Source: Alphaproteobacteria bacterium (GTDB lineage Bacteria; Pseudomonadota; Alphaproteobacteria; JAVJVX01). From it: a stretch of DNA of 64,000 nucleotides. Positions 20,935 to 26,584 of this stretch are shown here, in pieces. The stretch lies in assembly GCA_040220875.1 (NCBI GenBank), contig JAVJVX010000007.1:120813-184812 (forward strand), in the 5' to 3' direction. A program made the position numbers and the translations under genes. Every line of letters begins with the position of its first letter. Positions within the stretch are counted from its first letter, which is position 1. The notes below the pieces were generated by a model. It ran no database searches. It was not told where the DNA came from and saw nothing but the letters and a program-made list of their open reading frames with translations.

Positions 20935-21777
20935 ATGGCGCGTAACCCCGCCACCGACGGCAATGCCCGGCTGGGACTTATCGCCGGGAAGGGCGAGTTG
21001 CCCCGTCGTCTTCTCGCGGCCTGCAAGGCCAGCGAACGCCCGGTCTCGATCCTGGCCCTCAAGGGTGCCGCCGATTCCGTACTGCTCGAGGAACCTCATA
21101 GCCGCGAGCTTCGTTTCGGAGAGGCGGCCAGCGGGATCGAGTGGTTAAAGGCGGAGGGAGTCGTCGACATCGTCATGGCGGGCGGCGTTGACCGGCCAAG
21201 CCTGTCTTCGCTTCGCCCGGATGCGGCGACGGCAAAGCTCCTGGCACGGATCGGATTCCGGGCACTGGGCGACGACGGACTCCTGAGCGCGATCGCCAAA
21301 ATTCTCGAACAAAAAGGGTTTCGCGTCGTCGGCGCACACGAGATTCTGGGCGGGCTGTTATGTCCGGACGGGCTGATCGGACACCTGGCGGTGCCAGGGG
21401 ATGCGGAGGAGGATATCACGCGCGGGATCGAGGTGGTTCGCGCCCTCGGCGCCGTCGATGTCGGGCAGGCGGCCGCCATTCAGCAGGGGCTTGTTCTGGG
21501 GGTCGAGGCGATCGAAGGCACCGATGCCTTGATCCGGCGGGCCGGCGCCCTCAAACGGCCCGGACTCGGACCGGTTCTGGTCAAGCTCCGCAAGCCCGGA
21601 CAGGACGCCCGCCTCGATTTACCGACGATCGGTGTGGGCAGCATCGAGGAGGCTTACCGGGCCGGGTTCCGGGGGCTCGTCCTGGAGGCCGGCGGCGTGC
21701 AGTTGCTCGATGCCGAAGCGGTTATTCGTAGCGCTGATCGTTACGGCCTGTTCGTCCAGGGCCGGCTTCTCTCATGA
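20935..21777 (+). CDS. lpxI: UDP-2,3-diacylglucosamine pyrophosphatase LpxI
   Basis: Hydrolyses UDP-2,3-diacylglucosamine to lipid X. The 280-residue protein belongs to the DUF1009/LpxI family, which replaces LpxH in most alphaproteobacteria: an N-terminal domain (LGLIAGKGELPRRLLAACKA) and a C-terminal catalytic domain (DVGQAAAIQQGLVLGVEAIEGTDALIRRAG, split here only by quoting). Its stop overlaps lpxB by 4 bases. Confidence 0.94.
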   Translation: MARNPATDGNARLGLIAGKGELPRRLLAACKASERPVSILALKGAADSVLLEEPHSRELRFGEAASGIEWLKAEGVVDIVMAGGVDRPSLSSLRPDAATAKLLARIGFRALGDDGLLSAIAKILEQKGFRVVGAHEILGGLLCPDGLIGHLAVPGDAEEDITRGIEVVRALGAVDVGQAAAIQQGLVLGVEAIEGTDALIRRAGALKRPGLGPVLVKLRKPGQDARLDLPTIGVGSIEEAYRAGFRGLVLEAGGVQLLDAEAVIRSADRYGLFVQGRLLS

Positions 21778-22967
21778 CGCCGCGCGTATTCCTGGTCGCG
21801 GGCGAGCCGTCCGGAGACCAGCTTGGCGCCAATCTCATCGCTGCCCTCAAGGCGGAAAGCGGGGGCGATGTCGAGGTGGCCGGCGTGGGTGGCCCGCTGA
21901 TGGAGGGGGCAGGGCTCCGATCGGTGTTCCCCATGCGCGATCTGTCGGTGATGGGGTTTCTGGAAGTCGTGCCGCGTATTCCGAAGATACTGGCGCGGCT
22001 CGCCCGTGCCTCGGCCGCCGCCCGGACCTTTGATCCCGACGCGGTCGTCACGATCGACAGCCCGGATTTTTCATTCCGGCTCCAGAAAAGACTGCGCTCC
22101 CAGGGACTGGCGGCGGCCCGCATCCATTACGTCGCGCCCAGCGTCTGGGCCTGGCGGCCGGGCCGGGCACGCAAGATGGCGCAATTCCTCGATCACGTTC
22201 TGGCCCTGTTGCCGTTCGAGCCGCCATATTTCGAGAAGGTCGGACTGGGGTGCAGTTTTGTCGGTCATCCGGCCGCGTCGGATGAGATGCCCTTTGGGGA
22301 TGGCGCCACCTATCGCAAGGCGGCCGGCCTCACCGAGGAGGAGATACTGGTCTCGGTCCTTTTCGGCAGCCGGGAAAGCGAGGTGCGCCGGCATCTCGCC
22401 CCGTTTCGCGAGGCGGTCGAGCGTCTCGCAGCCAAGATGCCGCCCGGCCGCTGGCGCCTGGCCTGTCCCACGGTGGCGGCGGTGCGCGAGCTGGTCGAGG
22501 CGCGGACGGCCGACTGGCCGGTCCCGGTCGATGTGTTCGACAGCCAGTCGGCCGCCGGCAGCCAGCGAAAACGTGACGCCTTCGCCGCCAGCCGGGCGGC
22601 GTTGGCGGCTTCCGGCACGGTGACCGTCGAACTGGCCCGGGAAGGTACGCCAATGGTTGTGGCCTACCGCGCGAACCCGGTGAGTGTCTGGCTCGCCCGC
22701 CGGCTTGTCAGCATATCCTACGCGTCGCTGGTCAACCTGGTGCTGGACCGCGAAGCGGTCCCCGAACGTCTGCAGGAAGATTGCCAGGGCGACATTCTGG
22801 CGTCGGAACTTGGCGCTCTGCTATTCGACGATACGGCGCGGGCGCGACAGGTTTCGGATCTGCGCGCGGCGATGGCGCGCCTCGGCGCCGGCGGGCCGGC
22901 GCCCAGCCGACGGGCGGCCCGGATTGTGCTAGACTTGGCGTCCGCAAAAAGGGCAACCGGCGCGTAA
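21774..22967 (+). CDS. lpxB: lipid A disaccharide synthase
   Basis: GT19-family glycosyltransferase that joins lipid X with UDP-diacylglucosamine. The 397-residue product has VFLVAGEPSGDQLGANLI at its start, VGGPLMEGAGL, IHYVAPSVWAWRPGRA and, later, SGTVTVELAREGTPMVVAYR. The length is standard. The ATGA overlap with lpxI indicates coupling; it closes the envelope cluster that began at dxr. Confidence 0.95.
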   Translation: MTPRVFLVAGEPSGDQLGANLIAALKAESGGDVEVAGVGGPLMEGAGLRSVFPMRDLSVMGFLEVVPRIPKILARLARASAAARTFDPDAVVTIDSPDFSFRLQKRLRSQGLAAARIHYVAPSVWAWRPGRARKMAQFLDHVLALLPFEPPYFEKVGLGCSFVGHPAASDEMPFGDGATYRKAAGLTEEEILVSVLFGSRESEVRRHLAPFREAVERLAAKMPPGRWRLACPTVAAVRELVEARTADWPVPVDVFDSQSAAGSQRKRDAFAASRAALAASGTVTVELAREGTPMVVAYRANPVSVWLARRLVSISYASLVNLVLDREAVPERLQEDCQGDILASELGALLFDDTARARQVSDLRAAMARLGAGGPAPSRRAARIVLDLASAKRATGA

Positions 22968-22979
22968 AAGGAGCTTTCC

Positions 22980-23381
22980 ATGGCCGATGTTCAGGGTCGC
23001 CTGCTGCACACGATGATCCGGGTCAGGGATCTCGAGAAATCGCTCGACTTCTATACCCGGCTTCTCGGCATGAAGGAGCTTCGCAAGAAGGATTTCGACG
23101 GGGGTCGATTTACCCTGGCCTTTGTCGGCTACGGCAGCGAGGACGATCATACGGTGATAGAACTGACCCATAACTGGGATCAGGAAGACGATTATGACAA
23201 GGGTGACGGCTGGGGACACATCGCCATCGCCGTCCCCGATATTTACGCGACTTGCGAGGCCCTCGCGGCAGAGGGCGTCGCGGTGCCGCGCCCGCCGGGC
23301 CCGATGAAACACGGCAGTACCGTGATCGCCTTCATCGAGGATCCGGACGGCTACAAGATCGAACTGATCGAGCGCGACTGA
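22980..23381 (+). CDS. gloA: lactoylglutathione lyase (glyoxalase I)
   Basis: Converts the methylglyoxal-glutathione adduct to S-lactoylglutathione. The 133-residue product is a standard two-half glyoxalase fold with the four metal ligands in expected positions: His in LLHTMIRVRDL, Glu in VIELTHNW, His in WGHIAIAV and Glu in GYKIELIE. It begins 12 bases after lpxB with a GGAG-type binding site. Its final codons form the first, partial unit of a 12-bp tandem repeat that continues past the stop. Confidence 0.94.
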   Translation: MADVQGRLLHTMIRVRDLEKSLDFYTRLLGMKELRKKDFDGGRFTLAFVGYGSEDDHTVIELTHNWDQEDDYDKGDGWGHIAIAVPDIYATCEALAAEGVAVPRPPGPMKHGSTVIAFIEDPDGYKIELIERD

Positions 23382-23441
23382 GCGCGACTCTGGGCGCGAC
23401 TCTGGGCGCAACTCTGGGCGCAACTCCGAGCGTGACTTTGA
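23382..23441 (+). repeat. five 12-bp tandem repeat units after gloA
   Basis: Five consecutive 12-base units (two copies of GCGCGACTCTGG, then GCGCAACTCTGG, GCGCAACTCCGA and GCGTGACTTTGA) run from the gloA stop. A 10-base partial unit at 23372-23381 lies inside the end of gloA and includes its stop. The array looks like a recent local expansion of the gene's own last codons. It lies in the convergent gap between gloA and the minus-strand CBS gene. Confidence 0.85.
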
Positions 23442-23487
23442 GCGCACTGGCGCGGTGGGGCACGGCTTCGTCCCGGCCGGCGCGTCT

Positions 23488-23901
23488 CTAGGGGCTGGAA
23501 ATGGCCTCGATGGCCTCGCCCGACAGTTCGTGTCCGGCGTGGGTGGCGATATCGCCCAACGAGACGATTCCGGCCAATCGATCGTTTGCGTCGAGCACCG
23601 GCATGCGGCGGATCTGGCGAGACTCCATCTCCTGCACCACGTTCTCAACCGTATCGTTTTCGTGACAGCAGGCGGCTCTCTCGGACATGATTTCACTCAC
23701 GGTGGTCGAATCAAAATTCCGGTGATCGGCCGCCGCCCGGACGATGATGTCGCGGTCCGTGATCATGCCGAGCTGGCCATCCCGAATACCGACGGCCAAA
23801 GCGCCGATGTTCTGGTCCCGCATCAATTGCGAGGCTTCGGTCAACGTGGTGCTTGGAGGCACGACCTTGACGTTCCGCGTCATGATTTCCTTGATCTGCA
23901 T
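23488..23901 (-). CDS. twin CBS-domain protein
   Basis: The 137-residue product is essentially two CBS motifs (MQIKEIMTRNVKVVPPSTTL to about 60; TVSEIMSERAACCHENDTVE to about 125), the fold that binds adenine nucleotides and signals energy state. Stand-alone CBS pairs of this kind are common in stress and low-oxygen regulons. The start at 23901 has a textbook AGGAGG (23909-23914 on the complement) 7 bases before it; the longer open frame upstream is non-coding. It lies downstream of DUF2267 and DUF3775 genes on the same strand but with a 125-base gap that contains an FNR-like box, so it probably has its own promoter. Confidence 0.88.
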   Translation of the reverse strand: MQIKEIMTRNVKVVPPSTTLTEASQLMRDQNIGALAVGIRDGQLGMITDRDIIVRAAADHRNFDSTTVSEIMSERAACCHENDTVENVVQEMESRQIRRMPVLDANDRLAGIVSLGDIATHAGHELSGEAIEAISSP

Positions 23902-23970
23902 GGTCGGACCTCCTCTTACCCTGCTATCGGTATTCGAGGTATCTGATAACGCCGTACTGGACCGACGGCA

Positions 23971-23984
23971 TTGATCCTCCTCAA
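23971..23984 (-). promoter_or_regulatory. FNR/FixK-like box upstream of the CBS gene
   Basis: Read on the minus strand the site is TTGAG-GAGG-ATCAA, matching TTGAT-N4-ATCAA at 9 of 10 half-site bases. A -10-like TATCAG lies at 23943-23948 and predicts a start at 23936, which puts the box centre at exactly -41.5, the class II activator position. Competing reading: the GAGGAGG inside the box could be a ribosome binding site for a 15-codon leader starting at 23971. Confidence 0.4.
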
Positions 23985-24026
23985 TAGTCCGCGGGCGCCG
24001 GCCAAGGGACCATTCTGCGTGCGAGG

Positions 24027-24458
24027 TCAGACGGAGGCCCAGAGATGGCGGAGCTCTTCCGGAAGGCATTTTTTGACATTCTCGATTTCGCCGGGGCTCA
24101 CCCGCGCGCTCAGCAGGCTGAACACGGCCCGCACTATCCTTTCGGGCTCGTCCGCGGGGGTGTCCCTGAACGCCTGTCGGATCTGCGCGACAAATTCGCC
24201 GGTATGACGCACATTCGTCGGCGTGGCGGCCGGGCGCCAACCCTCGTAATAGGCACCCCGCAGCAAGAGCGGAAGCTGCGCAGCAAGCGCAGCGGCGACA
24301 TTCACGGGCAGGCGGTCGCGCAGAATGTGGAGGGTTTCGCGCAGGGCCCTGTAGGCGAGACTTCGGTCATCGGAATCGAGAAGGTCCCCGAGGTCCTTGA
24401 GCCAGATATTCGTGAGATGAAGGGTCTCGTCAAAGACCGGCAGGCCGGTGGAGCTCAT
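24027..24458 (-). CDS. DUF2267 family protein
   Basis: The 143-residue product matches the DUF2267 pattern: FDETLHLTNIWLKDL near the start, then RALRETLHILRDRLP, QLPLLLRGAYYEGW and a C-terminal helical half (RVSPGEIENVKKCLPEELRHLW). The family is helical, of unknown biochemical function, and often found beside CBS, universal-stress and heat-shock genes. The start at 24458 is chosen because the conserved N terminus begins there. It lies 32 bases after the DUF3775 gene and is probably co-transcribed with it. Confidence 0.82.
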   Translation of the reverse strand: MSSTGLPVFDETLHLTNIWLKDLGDLLDSDDRSLAYRALRETLHILRDRLPVNVAAALAAQLPLLLRGAYYEGWRPAATPTNVRHTGEFVAQIRQAFRDTPADEPERIVRAVFSLLSARVSPGEIENVKKCLPEELRHLWASV

Positions 24459-24490
24459 TCTTTTGTCCTCATTCGTTGTGGGCGTTCCGG

Positions 24491-24922
24491 CTAGAACCGT
24501 CCGAGCTCGAACTCGTCGACGGCGTAGCCCGCCCTGTTCAGCCCTTCCGCGAGGTAATCGCTGAGAAGGGGTGTCGTGGACAGGTATTGGGGGATGTGCT
24601 TGTCGCTCATCTCCAAAGCCTGACGTCGGGCAGTCTCCCATTCGTCAATTTCGAAATCGCCGCGGCCTACCCACATAAGGACGATGAGATCCATCTGCTC
24701 GTCGATATTCAGTTCTTTGAGGGCGGTCATCAGTTCCTGGTACGTAGGGTCGCCGGGGCGGTCGAGCAGGATAGTGCTGGCGTCTTCGTCGTCGGCGTCC
24801 AGTTCGGCTCCGGTGTCGCCCGCCTTTTCATCAAACTCCCGCGCCTTCACCAGGATGTAGAAGGCGGCCTGCGGATCTATGTTCAGTTCCACAACATGTT
24901 CCACCATATCGTTCTTCCTCAT
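24491..24922 (-). CDS. DUF3775 family protein
   Basis: The 143-residue acidic product has the DUF3775 core: an N-terminal segment with INxDP-like NIDPQAAFYILVKAREFDEK and the central LMTALKELNIDEQMDLIVLMWVGRGDFEIDEW. Function unknown. Translation could start at 24922 or at 24907 (MVEHVVELN). A 13-bp tandem duplication of the binding-site/start region gives both ATGs the same GAGGAAG upstream; if the first is used, residues 1-5 (MRKND) are simply the translated second copy of the binding site. It is the first gene of a minus-strand group with DUF2267. Confidence 0.78.
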   Translation of the reverse strand: MRKNDMVEHVVELNIDPQAAFYILVKAREFDEKAGDTGAELDADDEDASTILLDRPGDPTYQELMTALKELNIDEQMDLIVLMWVGRGDFEIDEWETARRQALEMSDKHIPQYLSTTPLLSDYLAEGLNRAGYAVDEFELGRF

Positions 24923-24933
24923 CGTTCTTCCTC
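24908..24933 (-). repeat. 13-bp tandem duplication of a start region
   Basis: ATCGTTCTTCCTC occurs twice back to back (24908-24920 and 24921-24933, plus strand). On the minus strand each copy is GAGGAAGAACGAT, so the duplication copies the ribosome binding site and creates a second in-register start for the DUF3775 gene. Confidence 0.85.
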
Positions 24934-25120
24934 AGGGCCGATTCCCACCTCGACCTTGGCCCGGGGGTCGAAAAGCCGGGTGACGGCGGGGGCGGAAAAC
25001 ATCCTTTCCGATTTCCGGCCGTGATGCCTTTACACAGGTCAATTCACCAGGGGTGAGGGGAAAATTCCCTGTAACTCGCAGCTAACACGGGCTGTTTCAT
25101 TGTCTGAACAGGTTCTGTCA

Positions 25121-25146
25121 CCGGGCGATCCCGGCTTTTTGCCGGG
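25121..25146 (+). promoter_or_regulatory. overlapping alternative hairpins
   Basis: CCGGG-CGAT-CCCGG (from 25121) and CCCGGC-TTTTT-GCCGGG (25130-25146) share the middle arm, so only one can form at a time. An outer pair, CTGTC (25115-25119) and GACAG (25146-25150), could close the whole structure. The layout resembles an attenuator, but no ligand or leader peptide is evident. Confidence 0.3.
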
Positions 25147-25223
25147 ACAGTGGAAATTGCCCGCCCGCAATGGTTTTCAGTCCCGTGGCAGCGGTGTGTC
25201 GAGGGTGGGCTCAGCCAGTCAAG

Positions 25224-25239
25224 TGGCATAAATCCTGCT
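25224..25239 (+). promoter_or_regulatory. possible sigma-54 promoter before the secreted-protein pair
   Basis: TGGCATA-AATC-CTGCT has the invariant GG and GC separated by exactly 10 bases, with three mismatches to the consensus TGGCACG-N4-TTGCW elsewhere. The predicted start is near 25250, 40 bases before the ATG at 25290. Confidence 0.42.
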
Positions 25240-25289
25240 CTCAGGGTGGCGATACGGCGAAACTGACTCTGATAGAAGGCCCGTTCGCG

Positions 25290-25625
25290 ATGTCACACTG
25301 CCTGCTTCCTTCCGGTTCACGTCCGAGGTCCGGCTATTCCCGGCTGTTCTTCGCGTGCGTGGCCGGCGCGGCGCTCTGGTCATCCGTCGCGATGGCGGAG
25401 TCGGAAAAGGCGAGGCCCGCCTTTGCGAATCCCGGCGTGGATGTGGCGGTCCTCGATGCCCATCGGGCACTCGGCGCCGAGGCGTCCGTCATTGGCCCGA
25501 CCGGACAGGGCGGTCTGCCTGGGGTGGTCCTGTGGGACGAAACCGGACGCATGAAGACAGGTACCGGCGGACGACAGGCGGGCGGAACGTCGACGAGTCG
25601 CATCTCGAGCCGGTCTGGATATTAG
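25290..25625 (+). CDS. small secreted protein of unknown function
   Basis: The 111-residue product has a signal peptide (SGYSRLFFACVAGAALWSS ending AMAES), so it should reach the periplasm or beyond. The mature part is about 75 residues, Gly/Ser/Thr-rich at the end (TGTGGRQAGGTSTSRIS) and contains no cysteine. I recognise no family. The start at 25290 puts the signal at the N terminus. It precedes the PG-binding-like gene by 26 bases and lies just upstream of the repeat-protein operon, so it may belong to the same exported system; that is inference from position and promoter type. Confidence 0.6.
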   Translation: MSHCLLPSGSRPRSGYSRLFFACVAGAALWSSVAMAESEKARPAFANPGVDVAVLDAHRALGAEASVIGPTGQGGLPGVVLWDETGRMKTGTGGRQAGGTSTSRISSRSGY

Positions 25626-25651
25626 AAACCCGCTTCGAACGAGGTACCCAA

Positions 25652-26299
25652 TTGTCTATAGATCCTCTCATCCCCAACCGATCTGGCCGGGCTCCTGCAG
25701 GCCGGCTTATCGTCCTGACAACCGGCAGGATACTCATGTTGCTGGCGCTGGCGGCCGGCGTTTCGCCCGTTATTGCGGCAGATGGGCAGAAGAACTTCAA
25801 CACCCGCGGAATCGGGACCGTCGCCTGCGCTGATTACCTGGAGAGCCGGAAATCGGCCGACGGTCCGGATTACGTCCTCCGGAGCTGGATCAACGGCTAT
25901 ATCACGGCCCGTAACGAACTTGGTGATGGAACCTATGACGTGGCGCCGGACTGGCAGGTCCACCATATCGCGGGCGCGGTCGGGCACATTTGTGGACAGG
26001 ACGGGACGCTGTCCATCAGCACGGCGCTGCAGATTTTCGTTCGGGACATGGACTCGCACAAACTCGCCAAAAAAAGCGGCCGGCTCGAGATTCAGGACGA
26101 AAGCGGCCGTGTGGAGATTTATGTAGAAACACTTGCCCGGATTCAGAAAAAGCTGTCCGAGGCAGACCTTTACACCGGTTCGCTTGATGGCCAGTACGGC
26201 CCGCAGACCAAATCGGCGATCAAGGCTTTCCAGGAAAGCGTCGGTTTAGCGTCCACCGGTCTGCCGGACGCGCGTACGCGTGCCCGGCTTCTCTACTAA
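25652..26299 (+). CDS. secreted protein with C-terminal peptidoglycan-binding-like domain
   Basis: The product, about 215 residues, is exported: a basic stretch (RSGRAPAGR) is followed by a hydrophobic core (ILMLLALAAGVSPVIAADG). The middle (about residues 50-135) has a Cys-containing segment (VACADYLESR), SWINGYITARNEL and a second Cys (GHICGQDG), reminiscent of small Rap1a/HdeA-like periplasmic domains. The C-terminal 55 residues (IQKKLSEADLYTGSLDGQYG onward) fit the PG_binding_1 fold. I place the start at a TTG at 25652 because GAGG lies 8 bases upstream; an ATG at 25736 would give a very short, uncharged signal. It likely anchors something to, or senses, the cell wall. Confidence 0.68.
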   Translation: MSIDPLIPNRSGRAPAGRLIVLTTGRILMLLALAAGVSPVIAADGQKNFNTRGIGTVACADYLESRKSADGPDYVLRSWINGYITARNELGDGTYDVAPDWQVHHIAGAVGHICGQDGTLSISTALQIFVRDMDSHKLAKKSGRLEIQDESGRVEIYVETLARIQKKLSEADLYTGSLDGQYGPQTKSAIKAFQESVGLASTGLPDARTRARLLY

Positions 26300-26325
26300 A
26301 AATTCTCCCAGGTAAAAATTCTCCC
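26297..26325 (+). repeat. 13-bp direct repeat at the end of the PG-binding gene
   Basis: TAAAAATTCTCCC occurs at 26297-26309 and again at 26313-26325. The first copy includes the stop codon. The pair lies about 200 bases upstream of the repeat-gene promoter; a role as a binding site is possible but unsupported. Confidence 0.7.
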
Positions 26326-26421
26326 GCGCTACCAAAGGCCATGCGGCCACGCGTCGATGACCCAAGTGTTCAGTGAGCGAAACAGAATAGAGGGACAAAC
26401 TGGTACAAAATAGATTCATTC

Positions 26422-26437
26422 GCGAACAGAAGTTCGC
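26422..26437 (+). promoter_or_regulatory. candidate upstream activator site (dyad)
   Basis: GCGAAC-AGAA-GTTCGC is a perfect 6-bp inverted repeat whose centre lies about 87 bases before the start predicted for the sigma-54 promoter at 26491. That distance is typical for binding sites of Fis-type sigma-54 activators, one of which is encoded at 33481. A similar GAAC/GTTC dyad occurs at 25106-25115. Confidence 0.4.
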
Positions 26438-26460
26438 CCGATCACAATCACTTCTCAAGC

Positions 26461-26491
26461 AGACGGCCCCGTTCGGGCCGTCTTTTTGTTT
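26461..26491 (+). terminator. intrinsic terminator before the repeat-protein operon
   Basis: AGACGGCCC (26461-26469) pairs with GGGCCGTCT (26475-26483) across the 5-base loop CGTTC, followed by TTTTGTTT. It should stop transcripts from the secreted-protein pair, or end a short RNA, and insulates the promoter that follows immediately. Confidence 0.85.
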
Positions 26492-26506
26492 GGCATGGCG
26501 GTTGCA
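26491..26506 (+). promoter_or_regulatory. sigma-54 (-24/-12) promoter of the repeat-protein operon
   Basis: TGGCATG-GCGG-TTGCA matches TGGCACG-N4-TTGCW at all positions but one, with GG (26492-26493) and GC (26504-26505) exactly 10 bases apart. The predicted start is near 26517, giving a 68-base leader to the ATG at 26585. Confidence 0.75.
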
Positions 26507-26584
26507 GAAACCGGGGTGCGGGGCCGGTCAGAACCGCCCGCGAAAGCAGACGCCAATCCAAACCAATCAAACAGGAGAAATTCC

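Larger units (their letters stand above)
24923..25289. other. divergent intergenic region with hairpins and a sigma-54-like promoter
   Basis: This 367-base gap separates the minus-strand DUF3775 gene from the plus-strand secreted gene at 25290. It contains the second copy of the start duplication, a GAAC-AG-GTTC dyad (25106-25115), two mutually exclusive GC hairpins (25121-25146) and a -24/-12-like promoter (25224-25239). No gene was recognised; the open frame across part of it has no convincing start. Confidence 0.6.

Noticed and set aside
24460..25024. Plus-strand open frame of 182 codons opposite the DUF3775 gene
   Set aside because: It is antisense to a recognisable DUF3775 gene and has no domain of its own.
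25106..25115. GAAC-AG-GTTC as a LexA box
   Set aside because: Alphaproteobacterial LexA sites are GTTC-N7-GTTC direct repeats; this is an inverted repeat with a 2-base spacer.
26486..26584. 33-residue N-terminal extension of the repeat protein
   Set aside because: It overlaps the terminator tail and the sigma-54 promoter, and would bury the signal peptide; AGGAGA precedes the ATG at 26585.
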